A DNA stretch of 64,000 nt from Hyphomicrobiales bacterium (GCA_016185205.1 JACPOA010000019.1:1-64000); one strand, 5' to 3'. Shown: positions 17,561-27,576, counted from the first letter of the stretch. A program made the numbers and translations. Notes: a model not told the origin generated them from the letters alone.

Positions 17561-18577
17561 ATGCGCAGACTTTATATGACACTGGCGGTGCTTGCCGCCG
17601 CGGCGCTGACATTGCCGGGCGCGGCCAATGCACAGCAGAAGATCACGATCGGCATCCCGACATCGCCGCCGAACATCGTCCACATGCCGGTGATCGTCGC
17701 CAAGGAACTCGGCCTTTATAAGAAAGCCGGGCTTGACGTCGACATCGTCTCGCTCGGCGACGGCGTAAAGGTTTTCCGCGCGCTGTTGGCCGGCAACATC
17801 GAGCTCGGGCTGACCCCCGGTGCGCCGACCATCATCGGCATCTCGAACGGCGCTGCCGTGAAGGCCCTGTCCGCCAATCTGCCCAAGCTCGAAGCCTCGA
17901 TGGTCGTGCGCGCCGACATCAAGACCATGGAGGATCTCAAGGGCAAGCGCATCGGCATCCAGGAGCCCGGCGGCTTCGCCGACATTTTGAGCCGCAGCGT
18001 GCTGCGCGCCGCCAAGCTCGACCCCAAGGAAGTGAATTTCGTCAGCATTGCGAGCGAAGACGTGCCGGCACTCGTCGCCAACCAAGTCGACACCGCCATT
18101 CTCCACGTCGAGCAGGAAATGCTGGCGAAGTCGAAGGTGCCGGATCTGCATGCTATCGCGCGTATGTGGGTGCTGCAGCCGAAGACGCTCTACACCTACT
18201 TGTCCGCGACAGAAAAGACCATCAAAGAGAAACCCGCGATCGTGCAAGCCGTCGTAACCGCCAATATCGAGGCAACGCGGGCGATGTACACCGATCGCGC
18301 CAAGATCATCCCGATTTTGGTCAAGCAGACCGGCTATCCGCAGCCGATCCTGGAGCAGAGCTTTGACTACATGGTCAAGGAGTGCATCTGGGATGCCAAT
18401 AGCGGGCTCAGCGCGGAGCGGACCGATTTCACCGCCGACCTGATGACAAAGGTCGGCAACATCAAGCCGGGTAAGACGCCGAAGTACGAAGACATCGTCG
18501 ATGCGAGCTTCGCCAAGAAAGCGATCGCGCAGCTTGGCGAATGGAAAGGCCCGGTTTGCCCGACAGCGGCGTTCTAA
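17561..18577 (+). CDS. ABC transporter substrate-binding protein (NitT/TauT type)
   Basis: Signal peptide; ITIGIPTSPPNIVHMPVIVAKELGLYKKAGLDVDIVSLGDGVKVFRALLAGNIELG. Confidence 0.9.
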   Translation: MRRLYMTLAVLAAAALTLPGAANAQQKITIGIPTSPPNIVHMPVIVAKELGLYKKAGLDVDIVSLGDGVKVFRALLAGNIELGLTPGAPTIIGISNGAAVKALSANLPKLEASMVVRADIKTMEDLKGKRIGIQEPGGFADILSRSVLRAAKLDPKEVNFVSIASEDVPALVANQVDTAILHVEQEMLAKSKVPDLHAIARMWVLQPKTLYTYLSATEKTIKEKPAIVQAVVTANIEATRAMYTDRAKIIPILVKQTGYPQPILEQSFDYMVKECIWDANSGLSAERTDFTADLMTKVGNIKPGKTPKYEDIVDASFAKKAIAQLGEWKGPVCPTAAF

Positions 18578-18667
18578 AGAGCCGTTCAGCCAATGCCTGC
18601 GGGCGCCGCCTTGCGGTGGCGCCTGCCGCACTGGGGATGCCGGTGACGGCACGAAGAAAGGATAACG

Positions 18668-19495
18668 ATGACCATCGCCGATGAAGCTCACACCGGTGCT
18701 ATTGCCAGCGGCAGGCAATCCTCTGCCGCTGCCAAGACGCCGTGGTGGGAGAGCCCGGCGCTTTTTCGCTATGGCTTCGTGGTTGTCATTTTGATCGGCT
18801 GGGAAGCTGTCGCGCCCTTTATCAGTCCGATCTTTTTCACTTCTCCGAGCCAGATCGCGGTTGCCTTCTATGAGACCGTCGTTTCCGGCGAGCTGCCGTA
18901 TTTTCTGGCGCAGAGTCTGGAGGTCATGGTCTATGGCCTGGTCATCGCCATCGTGGTCGGCATTGCTCTCGGCGTGGCGATGGCGCGCCTGCGCTGGCTC
19001 GATTGGGCGCTCGATCTGCCGATCAATGCACTCTATGCAATGCCGTTGGTCGCGGTGGTCCCTCTGCTGGTGCTGTGGTTTGGCATCTATCTGAAAGCCA
19101 AGATCATCGTCGTGTTCCTGTTCGCGGTGTTCCCGCTGCTCATCAACACCTATCAGGGTGTGCGCGAATGCGACAAAGGCCTGCTGGAGGTCGCGCAATC
19201 GTTCCGTTCGAGCGAGTGGAGGACGTGGCAGGATGTGCTGCTGCCCTTCGCCGTGCCCTATATCATCGCCGGCATCCGCCTCGCCATCGGCCGCGGGCTG
19301 ATCGGCATGATCATCGCCGAGTTCTACACCACCATCTCCGGCCTCGGTTTTATGATCACCAAATACGCCAACGTGTTCGCGATGGACAAAACCTTCGTGC
19401 CGGTGATCGTGCTGATGGTGCTGGGCGTTTCGCTCACCACATTGCTGAAATGGGCCGGGCGGCGCATCGCGCCCTGGAGTCACGGCAACCGCTGA
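18668..19495 (+). CDS. ABC transporter permease (NitT/TauT type)
   Basis: TM-rich; EVAQSFRSSEWRTWQDVLLPFAVPYIIAGIRLAIGRGLIGMIIAEF. Confidence 0.92.
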   Translation: MTIADEAHTGAIASGRQSSAAAKTPWWESPALFRYGFVVVILIGWEAVAPFISPIFFTSPSQIAVAFYETVVSGELPYFLAQSLEVMVYGLVIAIVVGIALGVAMARLRWLDWALDLPINALYAMPLVAVVPLLVLWFGIYLKAKIIVVFLFAVFPLLINTYQGVRECDKGLLEVAQSFRSSEWRTWQDVLLPFAVPYIIAGIRLAIGRGLIGMIIAEFYTTISGLGFMITKYANVFAMDKTFVPVIVLMVLGVSLTTLLKWAGRRIAPWSHGNR

Positions 19496-19540
19496 GCGAC
19501 CGCGGCGTAGCGGTCGTGCGCGATCGCAATGCGCAACAAA

Positions 19541-19563
19541 AAGCCGCCGTTGCCGGCGGCTTT
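19541..19563 (+). terminator. Intrinsic terminator
   Basis: AAGCCGCCG-TTGC-CGGCGGCTT followed by T-run, after the permease gene. Confidence 0.75.
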
Positions 19564-19589
19564 CTGCATTGGGTGCGTCGTTGCGACGC

Positions 19590-19751
19590 TTAATGCAGCT
19601 GGGTCGATATGCTGGTGAACTTATCATTGAGCGTGGAGCCCAGCCCATTGACCACGGCGATGATCGCAATCGAAATGCCGGCGGCAATGAGGCCGTATTC
19701 GATCGCGGTGGCGCCGTGTTCATTTTTCAAAAACGCAACAAGCTTCGACAT
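19590..19751 (-). CDS. Flp-type pilin (Flp/Fap family)
   Basis: Translation MSKLVAFLKNEHGATAIEYGLIAAGISIAIIAVVNGLGSTLNDKFTSISTQLH: prepilin G/ATAIEYGLIAA motif. 53 aa, below the ORF-track cut-off. Confidence 0.9.
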   Translation of the reverse strand: MSKLVAFLKNEHGATAIEYGLIAAGISIAIIAVVNGLGSTLNDKFTSISTQLH

Positions 19752-20142
19752 TCGGCATACTCCATGACGGTAGCGATATGACGGTAGCGACCGTATTGGA
19801 GTAGCGCTCCATATGTAAAAATACGGTTGGCGCGCACAGCCAAAACTGTCGGAAAAAGAATACGGCAGTCGATGAAAGTTTTAGTCAGATGCGCGAATAA
19901 ATTTCGCTAATGCGTCGCAAATGGCGATAGAGCCCAAATAGGTCATTGAAAAACCCCACCACTGTGCTTGTGTCTGTCAGCCGACACATCGGCCACGCAG
20001 TCCACTCTGTCCGCTACCCGACAGACAGACGACGGGAGGCGCCTAGCATTTAGTTTCTGAACCCCGCAGCAGGCGCTGATTCGGCGCGCTGGTAAAAATG
20101 TTGCGGTTTCTCGCCCTATCCGACGGGCTTGGAGAAACGCAT

Positions 20143-20856
20143 ATGGATGCCAGCGTCGCCCCGGTCGGGACCAATGGCCTTTTGGAAAGATTGTCCGCCA
20201 AAATGCAGGCGTCGCTGGCGCCGCATCTGCGCCGGGCCAAGCTCGCGCAAGGCGTGGTCCTGCACGAAGCCGGCGAAGCCATCACCAGTGTTTATTTTCC
20301 AACGAGCGGAATGCTGTCGATGCTCGCCGTGCTGCAAAGCGGCGAGGCGATCGAGACCGGCATCATCGGCCGCGACGGCTATGTCGGCGGCTATTTCGGA
20401 CCGCGCGGCTGGCGTTCGTCCGGCCATGCGGTGATGCAGTTGAACGGCGAGGCGTTGACGCTCAATGTGCGCCATTTCAAGAAGGCCTACGGCACCAGCG
20501 AGGACTTCCGCAATCTGATCAACGGTTATCAGTCGGTGGTGTATTTCCAGGCGCAGCAGACCGCCGCCTGCCAGGCGCTGCACCAGGTCGAGGCGCGCAT
20601 GTGCCGCTGGCTGCTGCAAGCGCAGGACGCGGTCGGCGGCGAGGTGCTCAATCTGACCCAGGAATTCCTCTCGCATATGCTGGGCGTGCGCCGCACCAGC
20701 GTCTCGGGCAGCGCCAACAAACTGCAAGAGGAAGGCCTGATCACCTATAAGCGCGGCGTCATCCGCATTCTCGATCGCAAGGGCTTGGAAAAACGCTCGT
20801 GCGAATGCTACGGCGCCGTGCGCGCCGCGTTCGCCGGCGCCCTGCCGCTCAAATAA
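20143..20856 (+). CDS. Crp/Fnr family transcriptional regulator
   Basis: cNMP-binding-like domain (VVLHEAGEAITSVYFPTSGMLSML) plus HTH (LTQEFLSHMLGVRRTSVSGSANKLQEEGLITYKRG); GGAGAAACGC RBS. Confidence 0.9.
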   Translation: MDASVAPVGTNGLLERLSAKMQASLAPHLRRAKLAQGVVLHEAGEAITSVYFPTSGMLSMLAVLQSGEAIETGIIGRDGYVGGYFGPRGWRSSGHAVMQLNGEALTLNVRHFKKAYGTSEDFRNLINGYQSVVYFQAQQTAACQALHQVEARMCRWLLQAQDAVGGEVLNLTQEFLSHMLGVRRTSVSGSANKLQEEGLITYKRGVIRILDRKGLEKRSCECYGAVRAAFAGALPLK

Positions 20857-20883
20857 GAAGCCGCCGTTTCCGGCGGCTTCTTT
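20857..20883 (+). terminator. Intrinsic terminator
   Basis: GAAGCCGCCG-TTTC-CGGCGGCTTC-TTT immediately after the stop codon. Confidence 0.8.
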
Positions 20884-21049
20884 CAGATCAGCCGTGGTGG
20901 TGTGGTCACTTGAGCTGGAGCCGAGTGCCACAACTCTAGCGAGCACGCGTTAAAGAAAATTTTTGCAGCCAGTTAAAATTGGCGGCGAATACGTTTTCCA
21001 CTGTTTGGCGGTTCTGGGCGATAAATTGCCGTTATGACCTGCGGCCTAT

Positions 21050-21742
21050 TCAAACATCTTCCGGCTTATCGACATACACCAGCCCAGCCTTCGCCAGCCC
21101 CTCGCGCATTTTGTACATGTCGAGGCTGAGTTCGCCGGCGACCAGCCGTTTGCGCTTGCCGTCCTCGTCGTCGTGGCGCTTCTGCGCCTTGCCCGCCGTC
21201 TCGACCGCGAGGTTTTTAGGTACCACTACGACGCCGTCGTCGTCGGCCACCACCACGTCGCCCGGCTCGACATTGACGCCCGCGCACACCACCGGAATAT
21301 TGACCGCGCCGAGCGCGGCTTTCACCGTGCCCTTGGCTGAGATCGCCCGCGACCAGACCGGGAAACCCATCTCTTTGAGCGCCTTCACGTCGCGGGCGCC
21401 GGCATCGATGATCAGCCCGATCACGCCGCGCGCCACCAGCGCGGTTGCCAGCAATTCGCCGAACATGCCGTCGGTATTGTCGGACGTGCAGCCGACTACC
21501 AGCACGTCGCCCTTCTGACATTGCTCCACGGCAACGTGGATCATCCAGTTGTCGCCCGGCTGCGCCAGCACGGTGACGGCGGGGCCGGCGATCTGCGCGC
21601 CCGCCCAGACCGGCCGCATATAGGGCTTCATCAGCCCGCTGCGCCCGAGCGCTTCATGCGCGGTGGAGACGCCGACGGCGCCGAGCGTGCCGATGGCGTT
21701 GCTGTCGGCGCGTTTGATGGTACGGACGACGACGGGTTTCAT
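21050..21742 (-). CDS. RraA family protein (HMG/CHA aldolase-like)
   Basis: GPAVTVLAQPGDNWMIHVAVEQCQKGDVLVVGCTSDNTDGMFGELLATALVARGVIGLIIDAGARDVKALKEMGFPVWSR. Confidence 0.9.
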   Translation of the reverse strand: MKPVVVRTIKRADSNAIGTLGAVGVSTAHEALGRSGLMKPYMRPVWAGAQIAGPAVTVLAQPGDNWMIHVAVEQCQKGDVLVVGCTSDNTDGMFGELLATALVARGVIGLIIDAGARDVKALKEMGFPVWSRAISAKGTVKAALGAVNIPVVCAGVNVEPGDVVVADDDGVVVVPKNLAVETAGKAQKRHDDEDGKRKRLVAGELSLDMYKMREGLAKAGLVYVDKPEDV

Positions 21743-21809
21743 TTTGTTTCCTCCGATTTCAATCCGTCTCCCTTCGAGGGCCACCAGCGGACTTTCGTTC
21801 GCGTGTCCG

Positions 21810-22790
21810 CTAGTTCGCGGCGACACCCGCGTCCCTGAGGACCTTGCCGTAGCGCTCCGTGTCACTCTTGATGATCGCGTCGAATTGCGCTGGCGAATTA
21901 GGGGCGGGAATCGAGCCGTAAGTGGTCAGCTTTTCAACCACGTCCGGCATTTTCAGCACTTGGGCGATGTCTTGGCTGACCTTGGTCAGGACTTCGGGCG
22001 GCGTTCCGGCGGGCGCCAACATGCCGAACCACGACTCATACTTGTAATCCGGCACCGCGGCTTCCGCGATGGTCGGAACATCCGGGAGCTGGGGCGCGCG
22101 CTTGTCGGAATTGATGGCGATGGCGCGGACTTTGCCGGCGGCGCTCAGTTCGCGGGCGTTGGGAATGGGAGCAAAATACATTTGGACGTCGCCGCGGATC
22201 ACCGCGGTGGTCGCGTCCGGCACGCCCTTGTAGGGAACATGGACGATGTTGATCTTGGCGCCTTGCCTGAAAATCTCGGCAGACAGAAACGAGGTGCTGG
22301 CGACACCGGCCGACGAGAAATTGAGCTTGCCCGGCGAGGCGTTCGCCAGCGCAATAAACTCCTTGAGGTTTTGGGCCGGAAGGTCAGTAGGTACGATCGC
22401 GACCAGCGGCACCGAGGCGATGACCGTCACCCCGGCGAAATCCTTCACCGGATCGAACTGAAGGCCCTTGTTGATGACGCCCGCGATCGTGTGGCCGTTG
22501 GATGTCAGCATCAAGGTATAGCCGTCGGGCGCGCTCTTCGCCACGGCAGTCGTCCCAGGAAGACCGGGGCGGTTTTCTACGACAACCGATTGCTTCCACA
22601 TGGTGCCCAGTTTGTCGGCTAGCACACGAGCAAGACCGTCGGTGATGCTGCCGGCGCCGAACGGGACGACAATGGTCACTGTCTTGTTCGGATAGGATTG
22701 CGCCGCGACCTCGGAGGTCTGCAACAGCACACCGGAGCTAGCTAAAGCGGTGGCCACCACTGCGAACCAGCATTTTCGAAACTGCTCCAT
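21810..22790 (-). CDS. Bug/TctC family tripartite tricarboxylate transporter substrate-binding protein
   Basis: YPNKTVTIVVPFGAGSITDGLARVLADKLGTMWKQSVVVENRPGLPGTTAVAKSAPDGYTLMLTSNGH. Confidence 0.93.
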   Translation of the reverse strand: MEQFRKCWFAVVATALASSGVLLQTSEVAAQSYPNKTVTIVVPFGAGSITDGLARVLADKLGTMWKQSVVVENRPGLPGTTAVAKSAPDGYTLMLTSNGHTIAGVINKGLQFDPVKDFAGVTVIASVPLVAIVPTDLPAQNLKEFIALANASPGKLNFSSAGVASTSFLSAEIFRQGAKINIVHVPYKGVPDATTAVIRGDVQMYFAPIPNARELSAAGKVRAIAINSDKRAPQLPDVPTIAEAAVPDYKYESWFGMLAPAGTPPEVLTKVSQDIAQVLKMPDVVEKLTTYGSIPAPNSPAQFDAIIKSDTERYGKVLRDAGVAAN

Positions 22791-22959
22791 AAAACTTCCT
22801 CCCCTTGTTTTTTTAAGCGACTGCCGTGACACCGCTCGACCGGTTTTCAAGCTCCGATTTAAGCAGAAATCGATTTCAACCGATATCTCCCGATAATCGC
22901 CTAGGGTGTCTTTTTTCATCCGATAGCGACCATTTAGTGGAAAGAGCGTTCACACCCTA

Positions 22960-23682
22960 TCACCCGAGCGTCTCCTCCACCGTGGGGAACACCCGCTGAT
23001 AGGCCTCGCCATAGGTCATCGGCACGCCGGTGTTGCGGCTGCCCTGGATGCCGCGGTTGAGCGCGACGCGTTCGTAATAGGCCCACAGGTGTTTCTGCGC
23101 GGCCAGAATCTGGAACGCCTTGTATTTCTGCTCCCATACCTCGTCGATTTTCAGAATGAGGTTGGGCTTGTAGTTGCACATCTCCGGCTGGTGCGGCTCG
23201 AACAGGAACACCGGCGGCGCGGAGTATTTGTATTGCGCGCCAGGCTTATGACCCATGGCCTGCGCCACCACGCGCGTCTCCTGCGCGAAATGCGCGGCAT
23301 TGGGGTGATCGAAGTTATACGGGTCTTCGAGCGCGTGGCTGAGCACGAAGGACGGGTTGAGCTCGCGGTAGATGTCGACCATGCGGTCGAAATGCTTGTC
23401 GTTGAGCTTGAGCGGATAGTCGCCGCAGTCGAAAAATTCGATCTCGGCGCCGAGCAGGGCTGCCGCGCGCTCGGCCTCGTCCTTGCGCCCGGCCTTCACT
23501 TTTTCCAGCGTGGCACCGGCTTCCTTCCAGGCGAACTGGCTCTCGCCGCGCTCGCCGAATGACAGGCAGGCGATCTTGACCCGGTATCCTTTTTTGGCGT
23601 GCAGCGCGATGGCGCCGCCCGCGCGCCAGACGAAATCGCCGGGATGGGCGGTGACGACGAGTCCGGTCTTCTGTTCCGGCAT
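22960..23682 (-). CDS. PIG-L family deacetylase
   Basis: VVTAHPGDFVWRAGGAIALHAKKGYRVKIACLSFGERGES ... HPNAAHFAQETRVVAQAMG. Confidence 0.88.
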   Translation of the reverse strand: MPEQKTGLVVTAHPGDFVWRAGGAIALHAKKGYRVKIACLSFGERGESQFAWKEAGATLEKVKAGRKDEAERAAALLGAEIEFFDCGDYPLKLNDKHFDRMVDIYRELNPSFVLSHALEDPYNFDHPNAAHFAQETRVVAQAMGHKPGAQYKYSAPPVFLFEPHQPEMCNYKPNLILKIDEVWEQKYKAFQILAAQKHLWAYYERVALNRGIQGSRNTGVPMTYGEAYQRVFPTVEETLG

Positions 23683-23753
23683 GGCCCTTGATAACTCCCT
23701 TTTCCGTGGACGTTCTTTAAACTAAGTAGGGCCCAACAGAAAGCCTACCTGCC

Positions 23754-24623
23754 ATGACCGACGCCCCGACCACGCTGCGCCTTGCCATCGGCGACTATCC
23801 GCACACGCTGCCGCTCAAGCGCGGCGAGATCAGTTCGCCGTGGCTGAAGCTGGATTTCACCGAGATCAAGCCGATGCACAAGGCGTTCAAGCCGATGGTG
23901 CGCGAGCACGCCTACGATGCCAGCGAGATGGCGCTGGCGATCGTTCTGCAGGCGAAAATTCACAACAAGGGACTAAAACTGCTGCCGGCCGCGATGCTGG
24001 GGCGTTTTCAGCACGGCACGATTCTCCACAACACGGAGCGCGGCAGACTGGCGCCTGCAGACCTGGCGGGCCGGCGCATCGGCGTGCGCTCCTACAGCCA
24101 GACCACAGGCGCCTGGATTCGCGGCATCGTCGAGAACGATTACGGCGTCGATTTCAGCCGCGCGCAGTGGGTGACCTTCGAGGAGGGGCATGTGGCCGAG
24201 GCCAAGGAGCCTGCCGGCGTGATGCGCGCACGGCCCGATCAGGATATGACGAAAATGCTGCTGGCGGGCGAACTCGACGCTGCGATCTACGGCGCCGATA
24301 TGCCGAAAGACGAGCGCCTGCAAAGCGTCATTCCCGATCCGCAAGCCGCCGCGCGCGCCTGGTACGGCAAGCACGGCGTGGTGCCGGTCAATCACATGGT
24401 GGTGGTGACGGACGAGTTTGCGCGCGCCAACCCACCGGCGGTGGCCGAGTTCTACCGCATGCTGGAGGCGAGCAAAAAGGCAGCCGGGCTGCCGGCGGCC
24501 GGTGAGATCGACACGGTGCCGTTCGGCAAAGAGGCCAACCGGCCCTGCCTGGAGATGCTGATTTCCTATTGCGTCCAGCAGGGCCTGATCCCGCGCCGGC
24601 TGGAAGTCGACGAGCTTTCGTAG
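23754..24623 (+). CDS. 4,5-dihydroxyphthalate decarboxylase-like / SBP-fold protein without signal peptide
   Basis: LRLAIGDYPHTLPLKRGEISSPWLKLDFTEIKPMHKAFKPMVREHAYDASEMALAIVLQA...IGVRSYSQTTGAWIRGIVENDYGVDFSRAQWVTFEEGHVAE. Confidence 0.82.
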   Translation: MTDAPTTLRLAIGDYPHTLPLKRGEISSPWLKLDFTEIKPMHKAFKPMVREHAYDASEMALAIVLQAKIHNKGLKLLPAAMLGRFQHGTILHNTERGRLAPADLAGRRIGVRSYSQTTGAWIRGIVENDYGVDFSRAQWVTFEEGHVAEAKEPAGVMRARPDQDMTKMLLAGELDAAIYGADMPKDERLQSVIPDPQAAARAWYGKHGVVPVNHMVVVTDEFARANPPAVAEFYRMLEASKKAAGLPAAGEIDTVPFGKEANRPCLEMLISYCVQQGLIPRRLEVDELS

Positions 24624-24790
24624 CCGACTTCAGGGCATTCGGACGTTACCAGCCCGCTGATCAAGCACTTCGTTGCAAGTTCGCGGGGGAACGGCAGCTT
24701 GGCTAATCCCCACGGCGCGGTTACATTCCAAAATTCCAACGAGCAGAGATGACTCAAGAGAACTTCGTCAGTCTTTTTCGGGAGCTACCA

Positions 24791-25759
24791 ATGTCGTTTC
24801 GCAGGCTTTGCCGCGCCGCTGTGCCAGCAATCCTTATCGCTGCAACCGCGTCGGCGAATGCACAACAATATCCTACCAGAGCCATACGCATGATCAGCCC
24901 CTATCCGGCCGGAAGCGCCTCGGACACCGTCACGCGCGTTGTGATGGACCAGGTTTCGCAACGCCTCGGGCAGCCGGTGGTGATTGAGATGCGGCCGGGC
25001 GCCGGCGGCAGCATCGGTTTCACGTCCGTCGCCCGCGCCGAGCCGGACGGCTACACGGTCGCAACCAGCTCGTCGTCGATGGCGACCGAAAGCGTGCTGC
25101 ACAAGACCCTGCCGTACGATCCGGTCAAAGATTTCGTTCACGTGGTTCTGCTCGGGACATCGCCGAACATTCTGGTCGCGTCCGCCAAAAGCGGGTTCAA
25201 GACCGTGGCCGATCTGGTCGCGGCGGCCAAGGCGAAGCCGGGCACGCTGACCTTCGCGTCCGCCGGCATCGGCTCCTCCTCACACATGGCCGCCGAGCGG
25301 TTCCGCCTGGCCGCCAACATCGACGTCCGCCATATCCCCTTCAAGGAAGGCGGCCTGATGCAGGTGATGGCGGGCAATATCGATTTCTACTTCATTCCGC
25401 TGGCGGCCGCGGCATCCGCACTCAACAACGATAAGCTGATCGTGCTGGCGGTCAGCGCGCCCAAACGCGTGCCGCTCTTGCCGAACGTTCCGTCCGTCAC
25501 CGAGCTCGGCTATCCGGACGCCGTCTTCCGCTTCTGGAACGGCATATCGGCGCCGGCCAAGACGCCGCGCGAGGCCGTCAACAAGCTGCACGACGTCACC
25601 AACGAGGTACTGAAGGATCCGGCGCTGCAGGAAAAGCTCGCCAAGCTCGGGGTCGAACCCGCGCAGATGAGCGTCGAGGAGTTCGACAAGTTCTTCCGCG
25701 ACGATTTCAAGGCGACGGCGGAGCTCGCCCAGCAAGCCGGTCTCAAGCCGGTCGACTGA
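24791..25759 (+). CDS. Bug/TctC family substrate-binding protein
   Basis: QQYPTRAIRMISPYPAGSASDTVTRVVMDQVSQRLGQPVVIEMRPGAGGSIGFTSVARAEPDGYTV. Confidence 0.93.
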   Translation: MSFRRLCRAAVPAILIAATASANAQQYPTRAIRMISPYPAGSASDTVTRVVMDQVSQRLGQPVVIEMRPGAGGSIGFTSVARAEPDGYTVATSSSSMATESVLHKTLPYDPVKDFVHVVLLGTSPNILVASAKSGFKTVADLVAAAKAKPGTLTFASAGIGSSSHMAAERFRLAANIDVRHIPFKEGGLMQVMAGNIDFYFIPLAAAASALNNDKLIVLAVSAPKRVPLLPNVPSVTELGYPDAVFRFWNGISAPAKTPREAVNKLHDVTNEVLKDPALQEKLAKLGVEPAQMSVEEFDKFFRDDFKATAELAQQAGLKPVD

Positions 25760-25840
25760 CCCGCGCACGCACCAAGCCCGCCTGGCAAATTCGCTTTGCG
25801 TTCGCAGGGCGCCGTCATCCATAACTCGGGAATCCTCACA

Positions 25841-27145
25841 ATGGCTGTCACTCCGCCCCGCATCGGCCCGCAGCCGTGGGATGTCGTGCGCGGCAAGCTC
25901 GACCAGTCGCTGCCCTTCGCCAATATGCGCGACACGCCCTATTACCGCGACGCCGTTTGGGAGCAGTTCTCCAAGGCCGAATACGAGCGCCGCTATCGCG
26001 CCTTGCGGGGCAAGATGCGCGAGCAAAAACTCGACGTGGCGATCGTCCCGGGCGGGCCCAGTCATTGGAGCTTTGGTGGCGGCATGCTGTGGCTGACCGG
26101 CCACTGGGAATGGCACGCGCTGTCGAGCTATGTGCTGGTCCCGCTCGCAGGCGAGCCCACCTTGATCTATTCCATGGGCGGCACGCACGCCGAAGCGGTG
26201 CGCCGGCAGGTCGAGGTCGCAGTCCAAGACGTCCGTCATAGCCGCAACGGCCGCTATGCCGATATCATGGTCGAGCGCATCCGCGAGCTGAAACTCGAAC
26301 GCGGCCGCATCGGGCTGATGGAGATCGATCCGCGGCATGCCGACTACCTGCCGGTCAACCAGTACAACGTGCTGCGCGAGAATCTGCCCGACGCGGAACT
26401 GATATTCACCCAAGGCTTCTTGCACGAGCTGCTGTCGATTCATAGTGCCGAGGAGCTCGATTGCGTGCGCAAGGCCGGTGTGCTGTGCCGCAACGCCATG
26501 GACGCGATGGTGGCGCGGGCGCGTCCGGGCGTCAAAGAGTACGAGCTGCGCGCGGCGGCGGGCGCGGCGATCATGGAGGGCGGCGGCGATATCGATTTTC
26601 TCATCATCGGCTCGACGCCGATGGCAAACCCGTCGATGATTTTCGGCAACCCGCGCCCTTCCAGCCGCGTGCTGCGGAAAGGCGACATCGTCAATATGGA
26701 GCTGGCCGCCGGCTATCGCGGCTACACGGCGCAGATCGGCTCACCCATCTGCGTGGGCGAACCCACCGAGATGGTGAAAAAGTTCTGGCACGACATCGCG
26801 CTGCCCGGTTACCGGCGCATCATTGCCGAGATCGCGCCGGGCAAGCCGGTGGAAGCCATGCGCACCGCCAGCAGATTCTTCCGCGATAACGGCTATCAGT
26901 CGCGGCCCACCCAGTGCCACGGCATCGATCTCGTCACCGACAAGCCGCACGTCGTCGCCGAGCACGTCGCCGCGGAGAGCTTCGAGCAGGTCTTGCAGCC
27001 CGGCATGGTGATCATGGCGGAACCCAATCCGATCACGCCGGACGGTCTGTTCGGCATTTTCCTCGGCCACACCTTCATCGTCACCGACAGCGGGCACGAG
27101 GTTGTTGACGACTTTCCGTTGGAGATCGCGGTCGCGCGGGCCTGA
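25841..27145 (+). CDS. M24 family metallopeptidase (Xaa-Pro aminopeptidase/creatinase-like)
   Basis: Creatinase N-domain and pita-bread fold; GDIVNMELAAGYRGYTAQIGSPICVGEP; CHGIDLV; MVIMAEPNP. Confidence 0.88.
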   Translation: MAVTPPRIGPQPWDVVRGKLDQSLPFANMRDTPYYRDAVWEQFSKAEYERRYRALRGKMREQKLDVAIVPGGPSHWSFGGGMLWLTGHWEWHALSSYVLVPLAGEPTLIYSMGGTHAEAVRRQVEVAVQDVRHSRNGRYADIMVERIRELKLERGRIGLMEIDPRHADYLPVNQYNVLRENLPDAELIFTQGFLHELLSIHSAEELDCVRKAGVLCRNAMDAMVARARPGVKEYELRAAAGAAIMEGGGDIDFLIIGSTPMANPSMIFGNPRPSSRVLRKGDIVNMELAAGYRGYTAQIGSPICVGEPTEMVKKFWHDIALPGYRRIIAEIAPGKPVEAMRTASRFFRDNGYQSRPTQCHGIDLVTDKPHVVAEHVAAESFEQVLQPGMVIMAEPNPITPDGLFGIFLGHTFIVTDSGHEVVDDFPLEIAVARA

Positions 27146-27194
27146 CTTCCGCTTCGCAGGAGCCTAGAGCGCGGTGGCCCGTTCACGCGCTGGG

Positions 27195-27221
27195 TTTTTG
27201 GATGAGGCCTCACCCCAAAAG
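27195..27221. terminator. Hairpin after M24 gene
   Basis: TTTTTGG-ATGAGGCCTCA-CCCCAAAA inverted repeat about 50 bp after the stop. Confidence 0.45.
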
Positions 27222-27226
27222 CCATA

Positions 27227-27250
27227 ACGGGCAGACCGTCGTCTGCCCGT
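27227..27250. repeat. Perfect 10-bp-arm hairpin ACGGGCAGAC-CGTC-GTCTGCCCGT
   Basis: Read directly; intergenic. Confidence 0.8.
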
Positions 27251-27547
27251 CACAAGCTCTCGGATCCATTTCCGGGCCGCACGCGTGAGCGCGCAACACG
27301 GTACCCAGTAACTGAGAGCCAGGGCCGGCAAATACGGACCACGACTGCTGCAAGCAGCAGCCACGTTCCATGCCCGTTCCGGTCATGGCGGCCGTCCGTG
27401 TCCGGCGGAGCCGAAGATGGGTGACCTGGAGTGAATGCTACGCGCATGCGTTGACGGCGCAAGGGCGGCTTTCATGCTGTGAATAATTGCGAGGACGGAT
27501 TATGGCGGTCGCGCTTGGCGCCTGGGCCGGGACGACGAAGATTGTTC

Positions 27548-27576
27548 TTGACAAGAATCCTATAGGATAGTAATCA
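27548..27576 (+). promoter_or_regulatory. Candidate promoter (TTGACA -35) with palindromic operator ATCCTATAGGAT in the spacer
   Basis: TTGACA at 27548-27553; perfect 12-bp palindrome at 27557-27568; TAATCA at 27571-27576 with 17-bp spacing. Confidence 0.45.

Noticed and set aside
17525-19723. 732-aa minus-strand ORF
   Set aside because: Antisense to a clear SBP gene and permease gene; His/Asp/Arg-rich shadow composition.
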